In this document: positions 15,736 to 24,600 of the stretch, piece after piece
How positions within the stretch are numbered: the first letter of the stretch is position 1
Layout of the letters: each line of letters starts with the position of its first letter
Origin: Eubacteriales bacterium
Lineage (GTDB): Bacteria; Bacillota; Clostridia; Lachnospirales; Lachnospiraceae
NCBI GenBank assembly: GCA_030524455.1
Contig: JAUNGT010000025.1
Coordinates: 1-41,576, forward strand
Length of the DNA: 41,576 bases
Direction: 5' to 3'
Notes under the pieces: generated by a model
Databases searched by the model: none
What the model saw: only the letters and a program-made list of their open reading frames with translations
Told to the model about the DNA's origin: nothing
Made by a program: the position numbers and the translations under genes

Positions 15736-16671
15736 ATGGAAGAGCAGCGGGAGGCGTCCGGCTTTCGGGAGGCGGTGCCGCATATGACAAAGGCGAGGCC
15801 TTATTCGGTGCATCGGAGCCTGTTCGGGCCGGGAGGCGGCCGCGCGCTTTATCTGCACTGGCACCCGGAGATTGAACTATATTATCTGGAGGCCGGGGAG
15901 GTGGAGTTTTTTGTGGAGGAGAGGCGGTTTATCCTGAAGGCGGGGGAGGCTGTGCTGGTGCCGCCGAACTGTCTGCACGCGGCAGATGCGGGGAGCGATA
16001 TTTCCGGGGCCTTTCGGGCGCTGGTGTTTTCGGTGGATTTTGTGGTGAACCCGGCGGATGCGGCGCTGTTTGCCCGGTATATGCAGCCCCTTTTGCGGCG
16101 GGGGAGGGAGTGCTGCCTGTGTCTGACGGAAGAGGAGGAATGGCAGCGGGAGACGCTGGCCGACCTGCGGCGGATTTTTGCGCTGGCGGATCGCAGGGAG
16201 GATGAGGGACTGGCCATCGGCGGGCTGACGGCGGTGATCTGGCAGCAGCTCTACGACAGGCATTTCTCGGCTTTTTCCGTGCCGGAGGAGCAGACGTCGG
16301 CCGTCCGGGGACTGCGGCGGGCGGCGGATTTCATACAGGCCCATTATTGGGAGGATATCACGCTGGCGATGCTGGCGGAGGCGGCCCATGTGAGCGAAGG
16401 GCAGCTGTGCCGGATTTTTAAGCGGGCGGCGGGCTGTACGCCTTTTTTCTGGCTGAAAAGATACCGGATCCAGAAGAGCTGCTTCTGGCTTTCGGATTCC
16501 GATAAAAAGATAGCAGAAATCGGCACCTTATGCGGGTTTAATAACATCAGCTATTTCAACCGGGAGTTTTTGAAGCTGATGAAAATGACTCCTTCGGAAT
16601 ACCGAAAAATTTGCAAAAATTCTTTGACAAAACGGGTGAATGATGATAATATAGTTCCAGAATCAATTTGA
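15736..16671 (+). CDS. AraC-family transcriptional regulator (cupin sensor)
   Basis: A 311-aa regulator. The N-terminal cupin-like sugar-sensing domain covers about 20-110 (LYLHWHPEIELYYLEAGEVEFFVEERRFILKAGEAVLVPP), with the two AraC-type helix-turn-helix motifs at about 205-300 (ITLAMLAEAAHVSEGQLCRIFK and KIAEIGTLCGFNNISYFNREFLK). The start ATG 15736 is chosen because AAAGGAGA lies 10 bases upstream; ten in-frame codons before it have no ribosome-binding site. It is divergent from GH31 and probably activates it in the presence of an oligosaccharide. Confidence 0.93.
   Translation: MEEQREASGFREAVPHMTKARPYSVHRSLFGPGGGRALYLHWHPEIELYYLEAGEVEFFVEERRFILKAGEAVLVPPNCLHAADAGSDISGAFRALVFSVDFVVNPADAALFARYMQPLLRRGRECCLCLTEEEEWQRETLADLRRIFALADRREDEGLAIGGLTAVIWQQLYDRHFSAFSVPEEQTSAVRGLRRAADFIQAHYWEDITLAMLAEAAHVSEGQLCRIFKRAAGCTPFFWLKRYRIQKSCFWLSDSDKKIAEIGTLCGFNNISYFNREFLKLMKMTPSEYRKICKNSLTKRVNDDNIVPESI
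16624..16652 (+). promoter_or_regulatory. Promoter for the cold-shock gene inside the AraC 3' end
   Basis: TTGACA (16624-16629), 17-base spacer, TAATAT (16647-16652), ending about 20 bases before the AraC stop. It would give the cold-shock mRNA a leader of about 150 bases, a usual feature of such genes. Confidence 0.7.
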
Positions 16672-16693
16672 GGTTAGAACTGGCTGTACTGAG

Positions 16694-16736
16694 AAGTCAT
16701 CCTTTTCTTCTGATGACTTGTGTGCAGTCTTTTTTT
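16694..16736 (+). terminator. Terminator-like hairpin in the csp leader
   Basis: Stem AAGTCATC (16694-16701) / GATGACTT (16712-16719), extendable by ACTG/CAGT outside it, followed by TCTTTTTTT. It ends the AraC transcript, but it also lies downstream of the promoter at 16624 and can act as an attenuator for the cold-shock gene. Confidence 0.7.
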
Positions 16737-16809
16737 ACGGATATATTTCGTAAGACGGCGTGCAGCGGGGTTTCCAATTGATCCAAAAATTTCAGGAGGT
16801 ATCTGAACA

Positions 16810-17022
16810 ATGAACACAGGTGTAGTTAAGTGGTTTAATTCCAGCAAGGGCTATGGCTTCATCACCAACGATGCAAACGGCGAGGATGTTTTCGTACACT
16901 TCTCCGCAATCCAGGTAGATGGCTTCAAGACCCTGGAGGAAGGCCAGAAGGTAACTTTCGACGTAGAGAGCGATCCTAAGGATTCCAGAAAGCTCAGAGC
17001 GGTAAACGTTCACGTAGCATAA
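16810..17022 (+). CDS. Cold-shock protein, CspA/CspB family
   Basis: A 70-aa single-strand nucleic-acid-binding OB-fold protein. RNP1 is KGYGFI and RNP2 is VFVHF, with the typical opening [11 protein letters not shown] and end LRAVNVHVA. It acts as an RNA chaperone. CAGGAGG lies 10 bases ahead of the ATG. Codon use is clearly of the highly expressed kind compared with its GC-rich neighbours. It forms its own unit between the leader hairpin and a strong terminator. Confidence 0.97.
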   Translation: MNTGVVKWFNSSKGYGFITNDANGEDVFVHFSAIQVDGFKTLEEGQKVTFDVESDPKDSRKLRAVNVHVA

Positions 17023-17036
17023 GGATGAACACGAGG

Positions 17037-17065
17037 GAGAACCGGCGATGCCGGTTCTCTTTTTT
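17037..17065 (+). terminator. Terminator after the cold-shock gene
   Basis: Perfect stem GAGAACCGGC (17037-17046) / GCCGGTTCTC (17050-17059), three-base loop, then TTTTTT. Confidence 0.93.
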
Positions 17066-17109
17066 GGTGCGATACGCCCTGCAAGTGGCTGCCGTGCCTG
17101 CACGGGCAG

Positions 17110-18408
17110 CTATTTGCAGAGCAGTTCTTTTGTTTTACCGGCAAGATACAGCGGGATATTGGTGATCGCGCCATCCCTGCGATACCCGCGTTTGGAAAAA
17201 CGGATGGCATGTTCCGGCTGGCGGTCGGCGATATACCGCTTAAAGGAAGGCGCGGACTTATCTTCGCCGCCCTTTGCTTCGATGGGGATGATCTCTGTGC
17301 CGTTTTGCAGCACGAAGTCAATCTCACCTGTTTTATCTGAGTAGTAGCGGGGATCCACTTCAAATTGACCGCGAAGCTGCTGCAGCACATAGTTTTCAGT
17401 CAATGGTCCTTTGAACTGATAGTTGGCTTTCAGCAGAATGGCGCTGTTGTCAATGCCTGCCATGTGCTTGAGCAGCCCGGTATCAAAGAGAAACAGCTTG
17501 AATTGGCCGAGCTTATCAAAGGCGGAAAGAGGATGCTCCATCTTGGAGACATTATAGATGCGGTTGAGCATACCGGCTGAGACAAGCCATTCGATGGCTT
17601 CTTCAAAGTCCCGCGCCCGTCCGCCCTGCCGGACAGCTCCGTAGATAAACTTTTCATTGGATTTGGCAAGCTGGGATACGATGCTGCGAAAAACCATCAG
17701 GATGCGTCCGCTGTTTACCTTTCCGTTATGTTTGGAAAAGTCGTTCTCGTAAATTTCCACGAGTTCCCGCTGAATCCGGGAAACCGCTGCCGGGTCCTTA
17801 TGGTTGACCCATGAGGCTACACATTCCGGCATCCCGCCGATGATCAGGTAGTTGTTGTAGGCTTCCAGTAAGCGGTTGTGGAAGATTTCTTCAATGACCT
17901 GATTTTTCTGGATGCTTTCGTAGTAAGCAAAGAGGGACGGGGCGGTTGCTTCCAGAAATTCGTCGAAGTAGAGCGGATACAGATCGAGCAGATTGACCAT
18001 GCCTACGGGATAGGACTTTGGCTGTGCGAGCAGGGTGCCAAGCAGGCTTCCGGCTGCAACAACATGGTATTCGTTTGCTTTCTCTTTGAAATATTTGAGC
18101 GTATTGAGCGCTTCCGGGCATTCCTGTACCTCATCGAAAATGACGAGAGTCTCCCCAGGCAGAATTTTTTCCCCGGCGATCATGGAAAGCAGTTCAATGA
18201 TCCGCTGGGGATTTTTGTTTGCCTCGAAAATGGATTTCAGCTCATCTTCCTCGTCGAAGTTAAAGTAAACATAGCTTTCATAGCAGCTGCGGCCGAACTC
18301 TTTCATGAGCCAGGTCTTTCCTACCTGACGGGCGCCGCGAATAATGAGCGGCTTTCGCTCCGGGGCGTTTTTCCATTTCACAAGCTTCGAAAATGCGTTT
18401 CGTTTCAC
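17110..18408 (-). CDS. AAA-type ATPase with DUF4143 domain
   Basis: A 432-aa protein of the widespread AAA/DUF4143 family. Walker A is GARQVGKTWL, Walker B LVIFDEVQECP, sensor-like AAGSLLG, then the DUF4143 part (about 200-360). The C-terminus keeps a PD-(D/E)XK-like pattern, GEIDFVLQNG ... IIPIEAKGG. These proteins are common in gut bacteria, frequently transferred, and of unknown role. The start is the GTG at 18408, because AAGGTGG stands 8 bases ahead; open codons further upstream overlap the promoter. It is a single-gene unit, convergent with csp. Confidence 0.9.
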   Translation of the reverse strand: MKRNAFSKLVKWKNAPERKPLIIRGARQVGKTWLMKEFGRSCYESYVYFNFDEEDELKSIFEANKNPQRIIELLSMIAGEKILPGETLVIFDEVQECPEALNTLKYFKEKANEYHVVAAGSLLGTLLAQPKSYPVGMVNLLDLYPLYFDEFLEATAPSLFAYYESIQKNQVIEEIFHNRLLEAYNNYLIIGGMPECVASWVNHKDPAAVSRIQRELVEIYENDFSKHNGKVNSGRILMVFRSIVSQLAKSNEKFIYGAVRQGGRARDFEEAIEWLVSAGMLNRIYNVSKMEHPLSAFDKLGQFKLFLFDTGLLKHMAGIDNSAILLKANYQFKGPLTENYVLQQLRGQFEVDPRYYSDKTGEIDFVLQNGTEIIPIEAKGGEDKSAPSFKRYIADRQPEHAIRFSKRGYRRDGAITNIPLYLAGKTKELLCK

Positions 18409-18440
18409 GCGTATCACCACCTTCTTCTCTGAATGAAAAT

Positions 18441-18469
18441 AGCATAACACGTTTTTACGGGTTTTACAA
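18441..18469 (-). promoter_or_regulatory. Promoter of the DUF4143 ATPase gene
   Basis: On the - strand TTGTAA (18469-18464), 17-base spacer, TATGCT (18446-18441), about 30 bases before the GTG start. Confidence 0.6.
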
Positions 18470-18475
18470 CCGGGG

Positions 18476-18523
18476 AAAAACACATTTTTCTGAGATAATC
18501 AGAGAAGTAAAAACACATTTTTC
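18476..18523. repeat. Two 15-base direct repeats upstream of the ATPase promoter
   Basis: AAAAACACATTTTTC occurs at 18476-18490 and 18509-18523, start points 33 bases apart, i.e. about three helical turns on the same DNA face. They sit just upstream of the -35 box at 18469 and may be binding sites for a regulator. Confidence 0.5.
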
Positions 18524-18562
18524 CAAACTACCTTTGTAAACAAAAACGACAACTCGACGGAA

Positions 18563-18612
18563 GCCTCCTCTTGTGATAAACTAATCCATAATCAGTTTTC
18601 ACGAGAGGAGGC
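18563..18612 (+). promoter_or_regulatory. RBS-sequestering hairpin ahead of the GTPase-Rae1 fusion gene
   Basis: GCCTCCTCTTGTGA (18563-18576) pairs with TCACGAGAGGAGGC (18599-18612) over 14 positions with one G-U pair. The right arm contains the whole ribosome-binding site AGAGGAGG (18604-18611) of the gene starting at 18619, and ATTTTT follows directly, so the same structure could end transcription or block translation. Confidence 0.7.
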
Positions 18613-18618
18613 ATTTTT

Positions 18619-21507
18619 ATGGGCGAAGCAAAGCCTGAAAAAGTGCAGAAACATATATGTGCGGGTCTGTTGGCCCATGTGGACGCGGGCAAGACGACCC
18701 TGGCGGAGGCGATTCTGTATCGGGCCGGGCGGATCAGGAGGCTGGGGCGGGTGGATCATCAGGATGCGTTTCTGGACACCGACGCCATGGAGAGGGCCAG
18801 GGGCATCACGATCTTTTCCAAGCAGGCGAGGCTGACGCTGGGGGATTATGAGGTGACGCTTCTGGACACACCGGGGCATGTGGACTTTTCGGCGGAGATG
18901 GAGCGGACGCTGCAGGTGCTGGACTATGCGGTGCTGGTGATCAGCGGGGCGGACGGCGTGCAGGGGCATGTGGAGACGCTTTGGCGGCTGCTGGGACGCT
19001 ATCAGGTGCCTGTTTTTTTGTTTATCAATAAGATGGATCAGCCGGGGACGGATGAGGGAGCGCTTTTGCGGGAGCTTCAAAAAAGGCTGGATCCCCGGTG
19101 CGTTTGCGTGTGCGGGATGCCGCGGCAGGCGGATGCAGAGACGGGGGCTGAGACAGGTGCAGGGGCGGACGGAGAGCTGTCGGCGGCGGAGGATTTCTGG
19201 GAAAATGCAGCGGTGTGCGACGAAGGGCTTTTGGAGCGGTATCTGGAGGGAGAGCAGCTTTCCTGGGCGGATATCGCAGCCCTGGTGCAAAGGCGGGAGC
19301 TGTTTCCCTGTTTTTTCGGCTCCGCGCTGAAGGTCTGCGGCGTGGACCGGCTGCTTTTGGGACTGCGGCTTCTGATGGAGCCGAAGCCTTATTCGGAGCG
19401 GTTTGGCGCGCGGGTGTTTAAGATTACGAGGGACGGCCAGGGAAACCGGCTGACCCATATGAAGATCACCGGGGGAAGCCTGCGCGTCAAGCAGACGCTG
19501 ACCAACGGGAGCGCAGGCGGGGAGGCCGGTACAGGGGTCTGGGAGGAAAAGGTCGATCAGATCCGGCTTTATGACGGCAGCTCCTTTGACAGCGTAAAGG
19601 AGGCGGAGAGCGGGCAGATCTGCGCGGTGAGCGGACTGTTCCATACCTTTGCGGGAGAAGGGCTGGGCGCAGAGACAGAGCCGGTGCTCCCGGTTCTGGA
19701 GCCGGTGCTGACCTACCGGGTGGAGCTGCCGGAGGGCTGCGATCCGCACCGGATGCTTCGCTCCCTGAAGCAGCTGGAGGAGGAAGAACCGGAGCTGTCC
19801 ATCGTCTGGGAGGAGGCCACGGGCGAGATCTGCGCCCAGGTGATGGGCGAGGTGCAGATCGATGTGCTGCGCGCGCAGATCCGGGAGCGGTTTGGCGTGG
19901 CCGTATCCTTCGGGGAAGGAAGCATCGTTTACCGGGAGACGATTGAAGGCCCCGTCGAGGGGGTGGGGCATTTTGAGCCGCTGCGCCACTACGCCGAGGT
20001 GCATCTTTTGCTGGAGCCGCTGGAGCGCGGGGCGGGGCTGCAGTTTGCCTCCGCCTGCAGCGAGGACGTGCTGGACAGAAGCTGGCAGCGGCTGGTGCTG
20101 ACGCATCTGGAGGAAAAGCGGCACCGCGGTGTGCTGACGGGGGCGGAGATCACCGATATGAAGGTGACTCTTCTGACCGGGCGCGCCCATTTAAAGCACA
20201 CCGAGGGCGGTGATTTCCGGCAGGCCACCTGGCGGGCGCTGCGGCAGGGGCTGATGCGGGCAAAAAGCGTGCTGCTGGAGCCGGTTTATGCCTTTCGGCT
20301 GGAGCTTCCGGCGGAGAGCGTGGGCCGCGCCATGACGGATCTGCAGCGGATGTGCGCCGTCTTTTCCCAGCCGGTCCGGGAGGGGGAGGCGACGGTTCTG
20401 ACCGGCACGGCCCCGGTGGCCTGCATGGGCGGCTATCAGAAGGAGGTGACCTCCTACACGAAGGGACGGGGCCGGCTGACCTGCACGCTGCAGGGCTATG
20501 CCCCCTGTCACAATGCGGAGGAGGTGATTGCCGCAGCGGCCTACGACCCGGAGGCGGATCTGGAAAATACGCCCTCCTCCGTGTTCTGCGCCCATGGCGC
20601 CGGTTTTGTGGTGCCCTGGGATCAGGTGGAGGAATATATGCACCTGGAGAGCGGATATGCGGCGGCGCAGACAGCGCAGGAGCAGGGACAGGAGGAAAAT
20701 GGGCTCCGGATGGAAACAAATGGACTCCGGATGGAAACAGAGACGGGCGGACGGGGAGTGCCGGCCGGGCGGCGGCCCGCAAGGACGGAGGCAGCGGTCA
20801 GCGAGGAGGAGCTCCGGGAGATTTTTCAGCGGACCTACGGCAGCGCGCCCCGGGAACGAAGCCGCTACAAAAAGCGCCGGGCGGAGGATTCCCCCGCTGC
20901 GTCGCGGCTGTTTGAGCGGCAGCGAAAAAATCCCGACCGCACGGAAAAGGGCGCGCCTGCGGCGGCGCAGGAGGAATATTTGCTGGTGGACGGCTACAAT
21001 ATCATTTTTGCCTGGGAAACGCTGCGGGAGCTGGCGAAGGTCAACATCGAGAGCGCCCGGAACCTTCTGATGGACGTGCTGTGCAACTACCAGGGCTTTT
21101 GCCGCTGCACGCTGATTCTGGTGTTCGACGCCTACCGGGTGGAGGGTGGTCAGGGCAGTGTACAGCGCTATCACAATATCCATGTGGTGTTTACCCGGGA
21201 GGCGGAGACGGCGGATCAGTACATTGAGAAAACCGTGCACAAAATCGGGCGCGGGGCGCGGGTGACGGTGGCGACCTCGGACGCTTTGGAGCAGGTGATC
21301 ATCTACGGCCAGGGCGCGCGGCGCATGTCCGCGCGGGAGCTTTTGGAGGAGGTGGAGCGCACCCGAGAGCTGATTCTGGAGCAGATCGGCAGGGACAAGG
21401 ACAGTCAGGAAAGCGGCGGACAGGGCCGGAACTATCTGTTTGACCACCTTCCGGCGGAGCTGGCAGAATACATGGAGCAGGTGCGGCTGGGAAAAAGAGA
21501 GCTGTAA
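18619..21507 (+). CDS. EF-G/Tet(M)-like ribosomal GTPase fused to a Rae1/YacP-like NYN nuclease domain
   Basis: A 962-aa protein. Residues about 1-690 are a translational GTPase of the ribosomal-protection type: G1 AHVDAGKTT (19-27), RGITIF (61-66), DTPGH (83-87), NKMD (137-140), then domains II-V with EEPELSIVWEE and GGYQKEVTSYTKGRG. A low-complexity linker (about 690-780) holds a 7-residue tandem repeat, NGLRMET twice. Residues about 785-945 match the NYN family protein Rae1 (YacP): EYLLVDGYNIIFAWE, LILVFDAYRVEGG, FTREAETADQYIEK, VTVATSDALEQVIIYGQGA and RMSARELLEEVE. Rae1 in Bacillus cleaves mRNA in the ribosomal A site; GTPases of this kind act at the same site. Probably a ribosome rescue or quality-control factor; tetracycline resistance cannot be assumed. 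Confidence 0.88.
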   Translation: MGEAKPEKVQKHICAGLLAHVDAGKTTLAEAILYRAGRIRRLGRVDHQDAFLDTDAMERARGITIFSKQARLTLGDYEVTLLDTPGHVDFSAEMERTLQVLDYAVLVISGADGVQGHVETLWRLLGRYQVPVFLFINKMDQPGTDEGALLRELQKRLDPRCVCVCGMPRQADAETGAETGAGADGELSAAEDFWENAAVCDEGLLERYLEGEQLSWADIAALVQRRELFPCFFGSALKVCGVDRLLLGLRLLMEPKPYSERFGARVFKITRDGQGNRLTHMKITGGSLRVKQTLTNGSAGGEAGTGVWEEKVDQIRLYDGSSFDSVKEAESGQICAVSGLFHTFAGEGLGAETEPVLPVLEPVLTYRVELPEGCDPHRMLRSLKQLEEEEPELSIVWEEATGEICAQVMGEVQIDVLRAQIRERFGVAVSFGEGSIVYRETIEGPVEGVGHFEPLRHYAEVHLLLEPLERGAGLQFASACSEDVLDRSWQRLVLTHLEEKRHRGVLTGAEITDMKVTLLTGRAHLKHTEGGDFRQATWRALRQGLMRAKSVLLEPVYAFRLELPAESVGRAMTDLQRMCAVFSQPVREGEATVLTGTAPVACMGGYQKEVTSYTKGRGRLTCTLQGYAPCHNAEEVIAAAAYDPEADLENTPSSVFCAHGAGFVVPWDQVEEYMHLESGYAAAQTAQEQGQEENGLRMETNGLRMETETGGRGVPAGRRPARTEAAVSEEELREIFQRTYGSAPRERSRYKKRRAEDSPAASRLFERQRKNPDRTEKGAPAAAQEEYLLVDGYNIIFAWETLRELAKVNIESARNLLMDVLCNYQGFCRCTLILVFDAYRVEGGQGSVQRYHNIHVVFTREAETADQYIEKTVHKIGRGARVTVATSDALEQVIIYGQGARRMSARELLEEVERTRELILEQIGRDKDSQESGGQGRNYLFDHLPAELAEYMEQVRLGKREL
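20698..20739 (+). repeat. Tandem 21-base repeat in the linker of the GTPase-Rae1 fusion
   Basis: Two adjacent 21-base units (20698-20718 and 20719-20739) differ at one base and encode NGLRMET twice. It keeps the frame, lengthens the flexible linker by seven residues, and looks like a recent slippage duplication. Confidence 0.85.
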
Positions 21508-21544
21508 TTGGGCTGTAATTTCTGTTCAAAGCGGCTTCAAACAC

Positions 21545-21573
21545 TTGCCAGCATTCCAAAAAGAGGGTAAGAT
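21545..21573 (+). promoter_or_regulatory. Promoter candidate of the GH38 gene
   Basis: TTGCCA (21545-21550), 17-base spacer, TAAGAT (21568-21573), about 55 bases before the GH38 start. Confidence 0.5.
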
Positions 21574-21627
21574 AGAGCGTCGGCCGGGGCAGTGTGCCGC
21601 GGCCAATCAGCATACGGGAGGACGACG

Positions 21628-24600
21628 ATGTTTTTTACGGAACAGAAATTGCAGGGGAGGATCCGGGAGCTTGCCGGATATCGCTACAGGGACGCCAGGG
21701 TTCTGGACGCTTTTTTGGCAAAAAGGGATTGCTCCGGCCTTGTAAATCCGGAGGCTCCCTCTGATTTTTCAGGGTGGGACAAAATGCCTCTGGGCGCGGA
21801 CTGGAAGGGCAGGGACCTGTACCTGTGGCTCCATGCGGACGCAGAGATTCCGGCGGAGTGGGCCGGAAAGCGGGTTGTGGGAGTGTTTGATTTCGGAATG
21901 ACGGGAGAGGGGAACAACCTTGGGTTTGAGTCCCTCTGCTTTGTGGACGGAAAGCCCTATCAGGGAGTGGACGTCAATCATAAGGAAGTGTTTCTGGGAC
22001 AGGAGGTCTGCGGAAGGAGCGTGAGCCTGACCTTCCGGCTCTGGTCGGGCCTGGAGGGCGGCGGAGAGCCGCGTGAGATGGAGCACCGGCTGCGGGAGGC
22101 ATTTGTGGGCTGGTTGGATGAGGAGACGGACGATCTGTATTATCTGGCCTCCATGGTGCTTGGAACGGTGGAGCAGCTGTCCGACAGCGATCCGGTGCGG
22201 CATGAGCTGCTGGCGAATCTGAACCGGGCTTTTTTGGCGCTGGACTGGTCCTATCCGGGCAGCGAAGCTTTTTACGACTCGGTCCGGCAGGCGGACCGTC
22301 TGCTCAACGACTCCATCGGCGCGATGGAAAAGCATTCGGACATCCATGTATATACGGTAGGGCATACACATATTGACACGGCCTGGCTGTGGAGGCTCAA
22401 AAATACCCGTGAAAAATGCGGACGCTCCTTCCACACGGTGATGCGGCTGATGGAAATGTTCCCGGAATATTTCTTTTTGCAGACCCAGCCTCAGCTCTAT
22501 GAGTGGGTCAAGCAGGATTATCCGGAGCTCTATGAGCAGATTAAGGAGCGTGTCCGGGAGGGACGCTGGGAGGCGGACGGAGCCATGTGGGTGGAGGCGG
22601 ACTGCAACCTGACCAGCGGCGAGTCGCTGACGCGTCAGATCCTTTTGGGCAGCCGTTTTATTCAGGAGGAATTCGGCAAAGAGGTGGAGTTTCTCTGGCT
22701 GCCGGATGTGTTCGGCTATTCCTGGGCGCTGCCGCAGATCCTGAAAAAATCCGGTATTGACATGTTTATGACGACCAAGATCAGCTGGAATCAGTATAAC
22801 CGGATGCCCCACGACACCTTTTACTGGAAGGGCATCGACGGCAGCCGGGTGCTGACGCATTTTATCACCACGCCGGAGCCGGAGCGGCCTGCAGACAGCT
22901 GGTTTTACACCTACAACGGGCGTCTGGTGCCCCGCACGGTCAAGGGCGTGTGGGACGGCTACAGCGAAAAGGATATGAACCGGGATCTGCTGATCTCCTA
23001 CGGCTTCGGCGATGGGGGCGGCGGGGTAAACCGGGATATGCTGGAGCAGCGCCGCAGGCTGGACAAAATCCCGGGCCTGCCTCATGTGACCACCTCCACG
23101 GCGGGAACTTATTTCCGGAAGCTGAAGGAAAATGTGGAGAAAACCGATCAATATGTGAATACCTGGGACGGGGAGCTGTATCTGGAGTACCACCGCGGCA
23201 CCTATACCAGCCACGCCCACAACAAGCGGATGAACCGGAAGATGGAGCTTCTTTACCGGGAGGCGGAATATTTCACAGTGCTGCGGGCGCTGCTCGGCAA
23301 AAATCTGGCGCTTGCCCGGCAGGAGCGGCTGACGGAGGGCTGGAAGCACCTTCTGACCGATCAGTTTCACGACATCATCCCCGGCTCCTCGATTTTTGAG
23401 GTGTACGAGGATTCCAAAAAGGATTACGAGTGGATCAGCCAGGTGGGCCAGGAGGTGGAGGAGGACTTTTTTGCGGCGGCGCTCCGTCCGGAAAAGGACT
23501 GCTTTACGGTGTTCAACAGCAGTGGCTTTGCTGCGGGCGGCGCAGTGCTTTTGCCCGGCGTTGCCGGAGGGCAGGCATATCTGGACGGGACGGGCGATGT
23601 GCTGGAGAGCCAGCGGACGCCGGAAGGCCTGCTGGTGTGGCTTCCCGGGGCGGCTGCTACGGGAACGGCGCAGATCCGGATCGGGCAGGATGGCTGCGAA
23701 GAAGGAGCGGACGCCGCGCAGAAAACAGAAAGCGCGCCCTTTTTGGCGGAAGGCAGACGGATCGAGACGCCCTTTTATGTGCTGGAGCTCAACGAGGCCG
23801 GGCAGATTGCGCGGCTCTATGATAAGGAGTTTGAGCGGGAGGTGCTGCCAAAGGGACAGTGCGCCAACGTGCTGCAGGTGTTCGAGGACAAGCCCATGGG
23901 CAACGACGCCTGGGACATCGATATTTTTTATCAGGAAAAAATGCGGGAAATCCGGGAGCTTACGGCTTTTGAGCTTCGGGAGAACGGCCCGGTGCGGCTG
24001 CGGCTCCATTTGGAGTGGATCTATATGAATTCGCGGATCCGTCAGGATATGCTGCTGTACGCTCACAGCCGCCGGATTGATTTTGAGACGGAGGTGGAGT
24101 ACCATGAGAGGCACCAGCTTTTGAAGGCGGCCTTTCCGGCGGATGTGCGCACCACTTACGGAACCTTCGATGTGCAGTATGGAAATGTGCGCCGCCCCAA
24201 CAACTGGAACACGAGCTGGGAGCAGGCAAAGTTTGAGACGGTGGCGCACCGGTTTGCGGATCTGTCCGAGTACGGCTATGGCGTGAGCCTGTTAAACGAC
24301 TGCAAATACGGCCATGATGTGAAGGACAACGTGCTCCGGCTGAGCCTGATCAAGGCAGCCACCTATCCGGATCACAGCCAGGACCAGGGGCTTCACCGCT
24401 TTACCTACGCTCTGCTGCCTCACGGAGGGGATTTCATCCAGGGCCGCACGGTGCAGGAGGCCGAGGCTCTGAACTGGCCGCTTCGCGCGCGGGCCGGAAG
24501 GGCGCAGTTGCCCTTCCGGAGTTTTCTGGAGTTTGACCGGGAGTGCGCAGAGCTGGACGCGGTCAAAAAGACCGAGGACGGAAAATACCTGGCGGTGCGG

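Noticed and set aside
18592..20190. Open frame of about 530 codons opposite the GTPase part of the fusion gene
   Set aside because: Antisense shadow with His/Pro/Gln-rich low-complexity translation and no start signal.
18619..20690. Calling the GTPase fusion a tetracycline resistance determinant
   Set aside because: The similarity is to the ribosomal-protection group in general. The extra NYN domain, the chromosomal setting and the normal host-like GC-rich codon use do not support a drug-resistance gene.
21769..24249. Open frame of about 820 codons opposite the GH38 gene
   Set aside because: Same cause: an antisense shadow of a GC-rich gene. It has no recognisable domain or start signal, while GH38 on the + strand has its full zinc and nucleophile motifs.
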